A DNA stretch of 64,000 nucleotides from CBFGTV01 sp965652145 (GCA_965652145.1 CBFGTV010000004.1:24296-88295); one strand, 5' to 3'. Positions 23,512-32,619 are shown, counted from the stretch's first letter. The notes: generated from the letters alone by a model not told the origin. Made by a program: numbers and translations.

Positions 23512-25368
23512 CTATTGAATTCGTTTAAAGTGTTTTTCTATTTCATGCTTTGTGAGCATTAATACAATGGGTCTGCCATGGGGGCAGGTTAAGGGTGGTT
23601 CCAATTGGCTTAAATCCTCTAATAGTGCCATTACTTCCTGATGCTTAAGGGAATCCATGGCCTTTATGGATTCCTTACAGGATTTTTGAATTAGTTTTTC
23701 ATGAAAGGGCTGATGCTTGTTATAGCCGGTTTTCAATTCGTCTATTGTATCCAATAAAAATTGATAATTGCGGGGGATGCCTAAAATCATTGGTACCCCC
23801 CTTATAATAATAGTATTTTGCCCAAAATCTTCTATTTCAAATCCTACAGGTTTAAATTTAGGTAAATAGGCTTTGACAACTTCATAATCTTCAGCAGACA
23901 AAGATATCACCTGGGGTGCCAAAAGCTGTTGAGTGACCACGCCGGCAGTTTCAAACTCCCGTTTCAGACGATTGTAATTGAGTCGTTCATGGGCAGCGTG
24001 CTGGTCAATTAAATACATTCCGTGGTTCTTTTCCAGTACGATATAGGTTTGAAATAGCTGACCAATTACTCTGGTATCATTTAAAAGATCGGCTAAGAAG
24101 TTTTGTTGCTTGATGTTTTCCCTTTCCTTCAGGTCTGATTGATGCTTAGTGTCGGAGATAATTTTTTGCTGCTGCTGTACCAATTCCTTAAATAAAGGCT
24201 GTGGCGCCGGCCCTGATTGAACCTTTAAGTTCCTTTCCCCTTCATAGCTGGAGGGCTTCTCAAATACCTTAGGAGCAGTAGGAACAACAGGTTTAATAGA
24301 AGGCTCATTGAATGGAATCTGTCGCTCCCTTTCAGTCTTTTCTCCTCTAGAATAGAGGGGGTTAAGACCAATGGGAGGAATCATCATTTCTGACGACAGT
24401 GCTTGTTCAATTCGTTGTTCTACATAGCGCCTTAGGCTTTCCTCCTGATGGAACTTTACTTCAGTTTTAGTAGGATGTACATTAACATCAAGGGTGGAAG
24501 GGTCCAGATGAATATTGAGAATGCAAAGGGGGTATTTATTGATGGGAAGACGCTCCCGATAGGCATTCTCAATGGCCTGATAAATCACCTTGCTTTTCAC
24601 ATAACGCCCATTAATAAAAATTATTTCATAATTTCTGTTGCCACGAAGATAGGTGGGCTGGCTGATGAAGCCCTCTACCCTGTAGTCTCCCTGTTCCGAA
24701 TCAAGGTAGATTAGACTCTGGTAAAGCTCACGATCAAAAACCGATAAAATCACTTGCGAAAGATCTCCTGTACCCGGGGTAGTAAACATAATATTATTAT
24801 TGTTAATATATTTGAAGGAAATATCAGGCCGGCTTAGGGCTAATCTTGTGATGATTTCAGTTATTTTGCCAGTTTCTCCAGAGGTGCTTTTCATAAACTT
24901 CATTCGAGCCGGGGTGTTAAAGAAAATGTTCTTCACCATCATGGTGGTGCCTGGCGGGCATCCCACCTGTCTCTGACTAACAGGCATTCCGCCGGATAGC
25001 TCAAGGCACATTCCATAAACCTGGTTTTTAGGCCGGGTGATGACCTCTATTTGAGAGATGGAAGCAATACTGGCCAGGGCTTCCCCTCTAAAGCCCAGGG
25101 AAAGAATTTTTTCTAAATCCTCCACACCGGAAATTTTAGAGGTGGCATGTCTTAAGAAGGCAGATTCCACCTGATTTTCCGGAATACCAACACCGTTATC
25201 GGTAACTCGAATGAGCTTTTTTCCTCCTTCTTTAATTTCCAAAATAATAGAACTGGCCTGGGCGTCAATGGCGTTTTCAACCAGCTCCTTTACTATCGAA
25301 TAGGGACCTTCCACCACTTCCCCTGCAGCAATTTTGTTGATGGTTTGATCATCCAGTAATCGAATCAT
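23512..25368 (-). CDS. mutL: DNA mismatch repair protein MutL
   Basis: A 618-residue protein. The N-terminal GHKL ATPase has 'ELVENAIDA', 'TDNGVGI' and 'GFRGEALASI'. A Gln/Lys-rich linker spans about 330-430. The C-terminal endonuclease domain has 'DQHAAHERLNYN', 'SCKESIKA' and 'CPHGRPIVL'. The endonuclease motif DQHA(X)2E(X)4E is intact except that the last Glu is Asn. MutL links MutS to strand incision. ATG 25368 has AAGGAGG 10 bases upstream; an ATG at 25389 lies before that site. It directly follows mutS and precedes miaA by 15 bases. Confidence 0.96.
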   Translation of the reverse strand: MIRLLDDQTINKIAAGEVVEGPYSIVKELVENAIDAQASSIILEIKEGGKKLIRVTDNGVGIPENQVESAFLRHATSKISGVEDLEKILSLGFRGEALASIASISQIEVITRPKNQVYGMCLELSGGMPVSQRQVGCPPGTTMMVKNIFFNTPARMKFMKSTSGETGKITEIITRLALSRPDISFKYINNNNIMFTTPGTGDLSQVILSVFDRELYQSLIYLDSEQGDYRVEGFISQPTYLRGNRNYEIIFINGRYVKSKVIYQAIENAYRERLPINKYPLCILNIHLDPSTLDVNVHPTKTEVKFHQEESLRRYVEQRIEQALSSEMMIPPIGLNPLYSRGEKTERERQIPFNEPSIKPVVPTAPKVFEKPSSYEGERNLKVQSGPAPQPLFKELVQQQQKIISDTKHQSDLKERENIKQQNFLADLLNDTRVIGQLFQTYIVLEKNHGMYLIDQHAAHERLNYNRLKREFETAGVVTQQLLAPQVISLSAEDYEVVKAYLPKFKPVGFEIEDFGQNTIIIRGVPMILGIPRNYQFLLDTIDELKTGYNKHQPFHEKLIQKSCKESIKAMDSLKHQEVMALLEDLSQLEPPLTCPHGRPIVLMLTKHEIEKHFKRIQ

Positions 25369-25389
25369 ATAAGGCCTGCCTCCTTGCAT

Positions 25390-28026
25390 CTATAATTGAT
25401 TGAGCTTTTTTTGAAGCTGAGCCAACAGGTTGAGGGCCTCAATGGGGGTTGTATTTAAGAGATTGATTCCCTTCAGCTCCTCTAAAACTGACTGCTGATA
25501 AAGTACATCAAAGTTCATTTGAAGGGGGGGAGCCTCCTGGGGTTCCTGGGCTGCTGCTACTTCTTCCTCAACAGACTCAAGGTGCCTGGTCTTAACAATA
25601 TCATTTTCTTCTAGCTGCTGTAGAATCTCATTGGCCCGGTGGATAACCTTAGAAGGGAGTCCTGCCAATTTTGCCACCTGTATACCATAGCTTTTATCAG
25701 CGCTGCCCTCAACGACCCTTCTCAAGAAAATAATGTCCTCTCCCTCTTCCTTTACTGCAATTCGATAATTTTTAACCCCCTTAATCTTTCCTTCCAGCTC
25801 TGTCAGCTCATGATAATGGGTAGAAAAAAGGGTTTTAGATTTTAAAAGCTTACTGATATGTTCAATAACAGACCAGGCGATACTGAGTCCGTCAAAGGTA
25901 CTGGTTCCTCGTCCGATCTCGTCTAAAATCAATAGGCTGTTTTCTGTGGCACAATTTAAGATATTAGCCATTTCACTCATTTCAACCATAAAGGTACTTT
26001 GGCCTTGAGACAGGTCGTCGCTGGCCCCTACCCTTGTGAAAATTCGATCTACAATACCAATGGTGGCCTCCCTGGCGGGAATGAAGGAGCCTATTTGAGC
26101 CATCAATACAATGATGGCCACCTGCCTCATATAGGTAGATTTTCCAGCCATATTGGGCCCGGTAATGACTAAGATTTGGTGCTGGTCGTGATCCATACAG
26201 GTATCATTATGGACAAAGTGCTGGCTGCCCAGCATTTTTTCTACCACAGGGTGCCGGCCCTCCTGAATATGTATGCGGCCCTCTGTATTCATCTGGGGCT
26301 TAACATATTGGCCTTCTGATGCTACCTCGGCCAGGGAATGTAAAGCATCTAGGGCGGCGATGGAACCTGCTGTGGTCTGAAGCCTTTTTACCTGCCTGGC
26401 CACAATTTCTCTGACTTCAGTAAATAGCTGCTGTTCCAGGACGATGATCTTTTCTTCCGCACCCAGTATTTTTGATTCCATTTCCTTAAGCTCCGGTGTA
26501 ATATAGCGTTCGCAATTGGCCAGGGTTTGCTTCCGAATATAGTCCTCCGGTACCAGCTTTAAGTAAGATTTTGTTACCTCTATGTAATAGCCAAAGACCT
26601 TGTTGAAGCTTACTTTTAAATTCTTAATTCCGGTCTTTTCCCTTTCAGTCTGTTCTAAGCCGGCAATCCATTGCTTTCCTTCTTTAGAGGCCAGCTGAAG
26701 CTCATCTACCTGGGGGTGATAACCGGCCTTAATCACACCACCCTCCTTCAGGGTAAGGGGTGGTTCGTCGATAATGGCCCGATCTATCAAATCAGTGATA
26801 TCATCAAGGGGATCAAGCTGATCATACAATGCTTTGATTAGTCCCATACTTGCCTGCAACAACCCTTTGATTTGGGGTACCTGCCTTAAAGAGGTCTTTA
26901 AAGCCACCAAATCTCTGGGATTGGCAGAGCCATAGGCCACCTTTGCCGCCAATCGCTCAATATCGTAGACCTGTTTTAAGGAGTCCTTCAGTTCACTTCT
27001 TAGTAGTAAATTATCCTTTAAAGCCTCTACGGCATCCAGACGATGATTAATTTTATCAGGATTCAGCAGAGGCTCCTCAATCCATTTCCTGAGCATTCTG
27101 CCCCCCATGGCCGTTTGGGTTCGGTCTAAGACCCAAAGCAATGAGCCCTTTTTACTTCTGCTTCGGATGGTTTCAGTCAGTTCTAAATTTGACCGAGTGG
27201 TCAAGTCTAAAACCATGGTTTCGCTGATATGATATACCTTGAGCTGATTGATATGACCCAAGGTTCTTTTTTGGGTGGTGCCGAGGTAATCCAGTAGAGC
27301 CCCTGTAGCATTGATTCCCAGATGGTTTAAGGTGAGTCCCAGGCCATCCAGGGCCATCAGTTTAAATTGTTTTTTTAGTTGATCACTAGCATAGGACAGC
27401 TCATAGCACCAGGGGGGCTGCAAATTGACCATCAGGTCAAACTTCTTGGGGAGCTCTTGAAGTATTGTATTCTTAAAGGGGTCGTCATCTATGTAATAGA
27501 TAATTTCCTTAGGTTGAATTTTGGAAACTTCATCAATTAATTTCTGTTTTGATTCTGCTCCAATTATTTCAGTGGTCTTTAGCTCTCCTGTGGTTAAATC
27601 GCCATAGGCAATCCCCCATCCCTGTGGGCAGCCATAAATTGACATAATATAATTATTTTTTTTCTCATCAATCAATTGGGTATCCATGATGGTACCGGGG
27701 GTAACGACCCTAACCACATCTCTTTTAACGATTCCCACAGCCTGGGAGGCATCCTCCACCTGTTCACAAATGGCCACCTTATAGCCCTTGGTGATTAAAC
27801 GATCAATATAGCTGTCAACTGAGTGGTAGGGTACACCGCACATAGGTGCCCGCTCGGCTTGTCCACAGTCTCTGCCTGTTAAGGTGATTTCCAGTTCCCT
27901 TGAGGCTGTTTCAGCATCTTCAAAGAATAATTCATAAAAATCCCCTAACCTGAAAAAAAGCAATGCATCCTGATATTGCTTTTTAATATCAATATATTGC
28001 TGCATCATGGGTGTTAGTTTATTCAA
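25390..28026 (-). CDS. mutS: DNA mismatch repair protein MutS
   Basis: An 878-residue mismatch sensor. The N-terminal domain opens with 'MMQQYIDIKKQYQDALLFFR' and has 'GDFYELFFEDA', the mismatch-wedge Phe context. The core and clamp domains follow. The ATPase shows 'TGPNMAGKSTYMRQ' (Walker A), 'LLILDEIGRGTSTFDG' (Walker B) and 'FSTHYHELTELE'. A C-terminal helical tail ends the protein. TTG 28026 follows GGGAGGGG. It has its own extended -10 promoter after the miaB terminator and leads the mutS-mutL-miaA-hfq unit. Confidence 0.97.
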   Translation of the reverse strand: MNKLTPMMQQYIDIKKQYQDALLFFRLGDFYELFFEDAETASRELEITLTGRDCGQAERAPMCGVPYHSVDSYIDRLITKGYKVAICEQVEDASQAVGIVKRDVVRVVTPGTIMDTQLIDEKKNNYIMSIYGCPQGWGIAYGDLTTGELKTTEIIGAESKQKLIDEVSKIQPKEIIYYIDDDPFKNTILQELPKKFDLMVNLQPPWCYELSYASDQLKKQFKLMALDGLGLTLNHLGINATGALLDYLGTTQKRTLGHINQLKVYHISETMVLDLTTRSNLELTETIRSRSKKGSLLWVLDRTQTAMGGRMLRKWIEEPLLNPDKINHRLDAVEALKDNLLLRSELKDSLKQVYDIERLAAKVAYGSANPRDLVALKTSLRQVPQIKGLLQASMGLIKALYDQLDPLDDITDLIDRAIIDEPPLTLKEGGVIKAGYHPQVDELQLASKEGKQWIAGLEQTEREKTGIKNLKVSFNKVFGYYIEVTKSYLKLVPEDYIRKQTLANCERYITPELKEMESKILGAEEKIIVLEQQLFTEVREIVARQVKRLQTTAGSIAALDALHSLAEVASEGQYVKPQMNTEGRIHIQEGRHPVVEKMLGSQHFVHNDTCMDHDQHQILVITGPNMAGKSTYMRQVAIIVLMAQIGSFIPAREATIGIVDRIFTRVGASDDLSQGQSTFMVEMSEMANILNCATENSLLILDEIGRGTSTFDGLSIAWSVIEHISKLLKSKTLFSTHYHELTELEGKIKGVKNYRIAVKEEGEDIIFLRRVVEGSADKSYGIQVAKLAGLPSKVIHRANEILQQLEENDIVKTRHLESVEEEVAAAQEPQEAPPLQMNFDVLYQQSVLEELKGINLLNTTPIEALNLLAQLQKKLNQL

Positions 28027-28064
28027 GTAATCCCCTCCCTTTCCTGAACATGGTTCTTAAAACC

Positions 28065-28073
28065 ATTATAGCA
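28065..28073 (-). promoter_or_regulatory. Extended -10 promoter of mutS
   Basis: On the minus strand: TGC-TATAAT (28073-28065), 39 bases before the TTG start of mutS. Confidence 0.6.
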
Positions 28074-28137
28074 AATTTGAAAAATCTAAACTATAGAAGT
28101 AACAAAATAAAGGACTTTTTAAAAGGCATGGAAGCTA

Positions 28138-28177
28138 AAAATCCCAGGGTTTTAATGTAGGCCTCCACTGGGATTTT
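28138..28177. terminator. miaB terminator
   Basis: A 10-bp stem (28138-28147 with 28168-28177) 14 bases after the miaB stop. On the minus strand it ends in GGGATTTTTAGC. Confidence 0.65.
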
Positions 28178-28190
28178 ATTTCTTCCATCG

Positions 28191-29609
28191 CTATTTAATC
28201 AGCTCACCGTTTAAGGAGAAGGTTTTTGGGTCAGTTATTTTCACCTGCACTAGCTTTCCAATGAGAGATTCATCACCATTAAAGTTGACCAGCTTGTTTT
28301 GACGGGTTCGCCCCATTAAACGGGCGGGGTCGGTTTTACTGGGCCCCTCCACCAAAACCTCTACGGTTTTATTTAAATATCCCTCGTTAATTGTACCACA
28401 GATGGCATTTACCCTTTCTACCAGGCGGTTAAAGCGCTCGTGCTTAATAGCATCGGGAACTTGATCTTCAAGCTTGGCAGCAGGGGTTCCTTGCCTGATG
28501 GAGTACAGAAAGGTAAAGGCAGCATCAAAGCCAACGGTTTCAACGATATCAAGGGTATGCTGAAAATCTTCTTCCTTTTCACCCGGAAAACCAACAATAA
28601 TATCGGTGGTAAGGGACACATTGGGAACCTTCGCCTTAAGCCGGTTCACCAGATCTAAGTATTTTTCCTTTGTATAGCTGCGGTTCATGGCCTTTAATAT
28701 GGTATTACTTCCGGCCTGGAAGGGTAAATGTACATGCTCGCATACCTTTTCACACTGGGCAATGGCATCAATCAGTTCTTGGGAAAGATCCTTAGGATGG
28801 GAAGTCATAAAGCGAATCCGTTCAATTCCCTCAATTTTATTTAACTCATATAATAGATCGGAAAAGGTAACATTCCCCTCCAGGGATTTTCCATAGGAAT
28901 TTACATTTTGGCCCAATAGCGTAATTTCTTTTGTTCCATGCTGAGCCAGATCTGTAACCTCTGCCACAATATCGGCCATATCCCGGCTTCTTTCCCGGCC
29001 CCGGGTATAGGGAACAATACAATAGGTGCAAAAATTATTACAGCCAAACATAATATTGACAAAGGTTTTAATATCATATTTCCTGATAACCGGTACACCT
29101 TCGACAATTTCCCCCTCCTGCTCCCATATATCCACCAGCATGTTTTCTGAATGCATGGTGTTTACCAAAAGCTCGGGGAACTTATGGAGGTTGTGGGTGC
29201 CAAATACCAGGTCCACGTGGCGATATTTATTTTTAATTTCTTCCACCACTTGAGGCTGCTGCATCATACAGCCACAAACAGCAATAATTAATTCTGGACG
29301 GCTCTTTTTTAAATTTTTTAAGGCTCCGAGGTTGCCATACACTTTTAATTCGGCATTTTCCCGAACACAGCAGGTATTAAAAATGATTAAATCAGCCCCG
29401 GCTTTGTCATCGGTTGCTTCATAGCCCATATTTTGCAGCATGCCTGCCAGCTTTTCAGAATCATGTTCATTCATTTGACAGCCATAGGTAACGATGATAT
29501 ATTTCTTTTTCTCTTTTTCTTGAAGATTTTTTTGCTTCATGGCTTCAATAAACTCTTGCTGCGACTGAAGGTCCAATGAAGTCACTTCATAGGTATTGTC
29601 TCTTTTCAA
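28191..29609 (-). CDS. miaB: tRNA-2-methylthio-N6-dimethylallyladenosine synthase MiaB
   Basis: A 472-residue radical-SAM methylthiotransferase acting on i6A37 of tRNA. The N-terminal UPF0004 domain has 'VTYGCQMNEHDSE', 'NTCCVRENAE' and 'AVCGCMMQQ', whose cysteines hold one Fe-S cluster. The radical-SAM motif is 'GCNNFCTYCIVPYTRG'. A TRAM domain closes the protein. An extra 40-residue N-terminal tail is present, as in other Firmicutes. TTG 29609 has GGGAGG 8 bases upstream. It is transcribed from its own promoter at 29707-29736. Confidence 0.96.
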   Translation of the reverse strand: MKRDNTYEVTSLDLQSQQEFIEAMKQKNLQEKEKKKYIIVTYGCQMNEHDSEKLAGMLQNMGYEATDDKAGADLIIFNTCCVRENAELKVYGNLGALKNLKKSRPELIIAVCGCMMQQPQVVEEIKNKYRHVDLVFGTHNLHKFPELLVNTMHSENMLVDIWEQEGEIVEGVPVIRKYDIKTFVNIMFGCNNFCTYCIVPYTRGRERSRDMADIVAEVTDLAQHGTKEITLLGQNVNSYGKSLEGNVTFSDLLYELNKIEGIERIRFMTSHPKDLSQELIDAIAQCEKVCEHVHLPFQAGSNTILKAMNRSYTKEKYLDLVNRLKAKVPNVSLTTDIIVGFPGEKEEDFQHTLDIVETVGFDAAFTFLYSIRQGTPAAKLEDQVPDAIKHERFNRLVERVNAICGTINEGYLNKTVEVLVEGPSKTDPARLMGRTRQNKLVNFNGDESLIGKLVQVKITDPKTFSLNGELIK

Positions 29610-29651
29610 CTTTGCTTCCTCCCTAATTTGACAAAATCATGGTTATGTTGT

Positions 29652-29677
29652 CATGAAGCTGGAAACGAGCTATCATG
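29652..29677 (-). other. Hairpin in the miaB leader
   Basis: Arms 29652-29660 and 29668-29677 pair over 9 bp with one bulge. It lies in the roughly 90-base untranslated leader of miaB. No riboswitch class is recognised. Confidence 0.4.
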
Positions 29678-29706
29678 GATTTTTTTCATTTGGATAACCT
29701 CTATTT

Positions 29707-29736
29707 ATTATATAACCTTTTGATTGTATTTATCAA
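29707..29736 (-). promoter_or_regulatory. miaB promoter
   Basis: On the minus strand: TTGATA (29736-29731), 18-base spacer, TATAAT (29712-29707). Confidence 0.7.
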
Positions 29737-29757
29737 TTATAACCTAAAAAAAGCAAT

Positions 29758-29784
29758 AAAAAAAGCCAGTTTTAGCTGGCTTTT
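29758..29784 (-). terminator. Terminator of the 39-codon SOS gene
   Basis: A 9-bp stem (29761-29769 with 29776-29784) with a 6-base loop, running into TTTTTTTATTG on the minus strand. It makes the small gene a one-gene transcription unit. Confidence 0.85.
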
Positions 29785-29827
29785 AGGCAAATAAATCAGG
29801 CTGGGGAATATTTTCGTCATTTCGTCT

Positions 29828-29947
29828 TTACCCCAGGCAGCTAAAAGCCGCTGGAGGTTGATATTTAACCGGATCGGTCTGATGTCGCCACTCTTTTAAA
29901 TAGCTTCTTAAATCCTTCACCTTGCCAGAATAAATAAATACCTTCAT
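29828..29947 (-). CDS. 39-residue SOS-controlled protein, MciZ-like
   Basis: A 39-codon gene, ATG 29947 to TAA 29830-29828. It has a full GGAGGTG ribosome site (29963-29957) 9 bases upstream, a LexA-boxed promoter and its own terminator, so it is almost certainly expressed. By eye, residues 8-30 ('GKVKDLRSYLKEW' then 'VKYQ') align with the FtsZ-binding part of Bacillus MciZ ('GKAWEIRAKLKEY' then 'VKDW'), with about 8 identities in 23 positions. MciZ blocks Z-ring assembly. The inferred role is a division brake after DNA damage. The C-terminal 'PPAAFSCLG' has no match I know. Short length makes the homology tentative. Confidence 0.75.
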   Translation of the reverse strand: MKVFIYSGKVKDLRSYLKEWRHQTDPVKYQPPAAFSCLG

Positions 29948-29989
29948 TTTACCCTACACCTCCAAAATAATACGAGTTAGCTTACTTAT

Positions 29990-30018
29990 ATTATATACGA
30001 ACATTAGTTCGGTGTAAA
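29990..30018 (-). promoter_or_regulatory. LexA-repressed promoter of the 39-codon gene
   Basis: On the minus strand: TTTACA (30018-30013), 17-base spacer, TATAAT (29995-29990). The predicted transcript starts near 29983, leaving a leader of about 36 bases. Confidence 0.85.
29998..30011. promoter_or_regulatory. Perfect LexA (SOS) box
   Basis: CGAACATTAGTTCG matches CGAAC-N4-GTTCG at every specified base and lies wholly between the -35 and -10 of the small gene's promoter. It is the best SOS box in the window. Confidence 0.9.
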
Positions 30019-30166
30019 GTTATTTTTCTATTTTTACTTAAAGCATTTTAGGATTATTCACCCTGTTCGCAGATAGCGGCATTAAACTTCAACTTACCTT
30101 ATTTTTTCAGCTATGGCCCTTTTAATGGCGCTAATTAGCTGTCAAGCATTTGATACTTTTAAGATA

Positions 30167-30195
30167 AAGCCCTAGACTGATTAAACCTAAGGCTT
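30167..30195 (-). terminator. Terminator after the cbi transporter genes
   Basis: A 9-bp stem (30167-30175 with 30187-30195, one G-U pair), then TATCTTAAAA on the minus strand. It lies 9 bases after the ATPase gene's stop codon. Confidence 0.5.
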
Positions 30196-30203
30196 GTCCA
30201 GTA

Positions 30204-31061
30204 TTAGATAGACTCCCTTAATTTATTTTTATGCTGCTGCATGACTCCCGCCAATATGGCCTCTGCCTCTGCCAAGTTACTGGGCATGGGTAGGTCAAAT
30301 CCCCTCTTTTTAAGGCGCATAAAGAGCTCAGTAAGAATCGGGGGTTGAAGGTGGGCCACTTTTAAAGCTTCAATTTGAGAAAAAACTTCCTGGGGTGGGC
30401 CGCAGGTAATTATTTTTCCATCATGAATCACATAAATCCTGTCTGCTATCTCTGGAACCACATTAATATCATGGGTAGTGGTAATTAATGTCATCTGATG
30501 CTTCTGATTTAGATGATTTAGCAAATGGATCATTTCAATTTTTGATTTTGGGTCAAGGGCATCGAAGGGTTCGTCCATAATCAGAATCTTAGGCATCATC
30601 ACCATGGCTCCTGCCAGGGCTACCTTCTTTTTTTGACCTCCGCTAAGATAATGGGGAATTTTACCCAGCAAATCTTCAATTCCGAGGCTTTTAGATACAT
30701 TGTTAACCCGTTCTTGAATTTCCTGGGGGCCATAACCGTCATTTTTTAAAGAAAAGGCAATATCGTCATAGACCCTGGGGCCGATTATTTGTTCATCAAC
30801 GTTTTGAAAGACAACTCCAATGTTTTTACGTATTTTATTAAAATGCTTACTGGGCTTAAGGCCCAGTACCTCTACGGTTCCTTCAAGGGGGGCCAACAGG
30901 CCTAAAATATGGAACAGCAAGGTGGTTTTACCCGCCCCATTGGGCCCCAGAATAACGATTCGTTCTCCTTGATTCACTAAGAAATCTAACCCGCAAATAT
31001 TGACTTCAGTTTTGTCAGGGTAAATGTGCTTTAGGCATTTTACCTTTATAATAGGTTCCAT
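30204..31061 (-). CDS. cbiO: ECF/Cbi-type metal transporter ATPase
   Basis: A 285-residue ABC ATPase. Walker A 'LGPNGAGKTTLLFHILGL' (about 37-54), Q-loop 'VVFQNVDEQI', signature 'YLSGGQKKKVALA', Walker B 'ILIMDEPFDALDP' and the H-loop 'TTTHDIN' are all present. It powers uptake with CbiQ and CbiM encoded upstream in the same operon. Its start overlaps the cbiQ end by 16 bases, suggesting translational coupling. Only one ATPase gene is present, as in dedicated metal systems, so a homodimer is expected. Confidence 0.93.
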   Translation of the reverse strand: MEPIIKVKCLKHIYPDKTEVNICGLDFLVNQGERIVILGPNGAGKTTLLFHILGLLAPLEGTVEVLGLKPSKHFNKIRKNIGVVFQNVDEQIIGPRVYDDIAFSLKNDGYGPQEIQERVNNVSKSLGIEDLLGKIPHYLSGGQKKKVALAGAMVMMPKILIMDEPFDALDPKSKIEMIHLLNHLNQKHQMTLITTTHDINVVPEIADRIYVIHDGKIITCGPPQEVFSQIEALKVAHLQPPILTELFMRLKKRGFDLPMPSNLAEAEAILAGVMQQHKNKLRESI

Positions 31062-31762
31062 GGTATCACCGTCCCGATTAAAATAATAAGTCCCAGGGCA
31101 ATAAGGCAGTAATCTAGGGGTTTAAGGGGCCAAAACTCATTGGTAACAGGAATTCCCCCCTGGTAGCCCCGAAGGCTATAGATTCGAAACATCCGTTCAG
31201 CCATTTCAAAGGAACGTATAATCAAAATTCCCAGAGCTCCTGCCAGGTTTTTTAGATTAAAAAAAGGATTAAGGGAGCGGTAGCCACCCCTAAGACGCAT
31301 ACTGGTCAGCAGATTTTCAATTTGATCTATTAGAATAAACAGCGAGCGATAGGTAAATAAAAAGATATCTACCAACAGCCCGGGCATAAAAAGAGATAAA
31401 AAGCCGAAAATATCAACATAGGGGGTGGTGGTGATTAGAAGCAGCATTGTCAGGGCGGACCCCACTGCCTTCAGCAGCACAATACTGCCTAGAAGCCATG
31501 ATTGCTGGAATTGCAGAATAGCAAAAAACAGGCTGAAAACGATGGGATAAATCACCAAATGCCCCACCTGCCCCATGGGAACCTTTCCTAAATATATGAG
31601 CAGCAAAACTACCCCCATTAATAACCCTAACTTGAGCAGATTGTCAGTAAGGATAATGGAGGCAATCAAAGAGGCAGACAAAATCATTTTTGCAATGACT
31701 TTGCTTTGATGAAGGGGACTATTGCCATTTATTGATAGTTGGTCTATTTCAGCGATATGCAC
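31046..31762 (-). CDS. cbiQ: Energy-coupling transmembrane protein CbiQ
   Basis: A 238-residue T component with about five membrane segments. The coupling region 'LLTSMRLRGGYRSL' and 'MAERMFRIYSLRGYQGG' carry the two Ala/Ser-Arg-Gly type motifs ('RLRG', 'SLRG') that contact the ATPases. It links CbiM to CbiO. GTG 31762 is preferred to GTG 31771, which is inside the AGGTGAT ribosome site. It is 27 bases downstream of cbiM. Confidence 0.88.
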   Translation of the reverse strand: MHIAEIDQLSINGNSPLHQSKVIAKMILSASLIASIILTDNLLKLGLLMGVVLLLIYLGKVPMGQVGHLVIYPIVFSLFFAILQFQQSWLLGSIVLLKAVGSALTMLLLITTTPYVDIFGFLSLFMPGLLVDIFLFTYRSLFILIDQIENLLTSMRLRGGYRSLNPFFNLKNLAGALGILIIRSFEMAERMFRIYSLRGYQGGIPVTNEFWPLKPLDYCLIALGLIILIGTVIPWNLL

Positions 31763-31789
31763 ATCAATCACCTATACTAATTATATTTT

Positions 31790-32455
31790 TTACCTGGTCG
31801 AAGAAGCCACCAAGTCTGGTCTTACTCGAATAAAGTAACGAACAATTAAGGCTGTGGCCAGAGCCTCCAGTAAGATACCGAGGCCGAAAACGACGATGAG
31901 GGCTGTCCAGCCTGTAAAGGTCAGGTATTGAAAATTAGCCAGGACACCATGATGATGGGGAGCAATTTCATTGATCCCAACAGCCGTTGAAACAATACCA
32001 ATCATGAGGGACAAAGAAAGAATCAATGCCAGGGCAGTGGCAATCATTGTACTGGGCATTTGCTTGATTCGTTTACTGAGGATTCGGTATAGATAGCTTC
32101 CTACCAGTACCTCTGTTCCAATTACCAGAGTATTCAGTCCTACAATAGTGATTCCGCCATGACTGATCAGGGCCAGAATAAAATTGACAACAAATACAGC
32201 GATAAAGCCCAGACCAGGCCCCACCAATATACCTGAAAGTACGGCAAGACTAATATGTAGGGGCAGAATTCCCAGGGGTACTGACATGGCAATCATCATA
32301 ATGGCGGCAACAATTCCAGTCATGGGAACTTTTTTTCTGATTTCATCCCCCTTCATTTTTTTTAGTAATAATGCCAGAATTAAAAAGGTGAAAACATACC
32401 CAAGTATCCACCAAATGGGGGAAATAACACCGTCGGGTATATGAAGATGGCTCAT
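31790..32455 (-). CDS. cbiM: Cobalt/nickel ECF substrate-binding protein CbiM/NikM
   Basis: A 221-residue membrane protein. It opens with 'MSHLHIPDGVISPIWWILGY': the first residues through His4 wrap into the channel and bind Co(II) or Ni(II) in this family. About six helices follow. It carries no fused NikN domain, and no cbiN gene lies between it and cbiQ, so the auxiliary small subunit is missing or elsewhere. ATG 32455 follows GGAGGG. Metal choice cannot be decided by eye. A short dyad (TGCA-N7-TGCA) upstream might be an operator. Confidence 0.9.
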   Translation of the reverse strand: MSHLHIPDGVISPIWWILGYVFTFLILALLLKKMKGDEIRKKVPMTGIVAAIMMIAMSVPLGILPLHISLAVLSGILVGPGLGFIAVFVVNFILALISHGGITIVGLNTLVIGTEVLVGSYLYRILSKRIKQMPSTMIATALALILSLSLMIGIVSTAVGINEIAPHHHGVLANFQYLTFTGWTALIVVFGLGILLEALATALIVRYFIRVRPDLVASSTR

Positions 32456-32573
32456 AAGTAATCCCTCCTAAATTTATTGCATATGATTTGCATTTATGTA
32501 TAAATAATATTCCCTTTTTTTTAATTTGTCAAACCCCCAAAATGAAAAATTTATGGATTTTACCATAAAAAGA

Positions 32574-32595
32574 ACTGCATCTCATAAGATGCAGT
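32574..32595 (-). terminator. Flavodoxin terminator
   Basis: A perfect 9-bp stem (32574-32582 with 32587-32595) with a CATA loop, followed by TTCTTTTTATGG on the minus strand. Confidence 0.85.
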
Positions 32596-32619
32596 CTATT
32601 TTAAACAAGAAATCCTTTA

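Noticed and set aside
28046..28056. GAAC-ATG-GTTC near the mutS promoter as a possible SOS box
   Set aside because: The spacing between half-sites is 3 bases and not the 4 found in the other boxes of this window.
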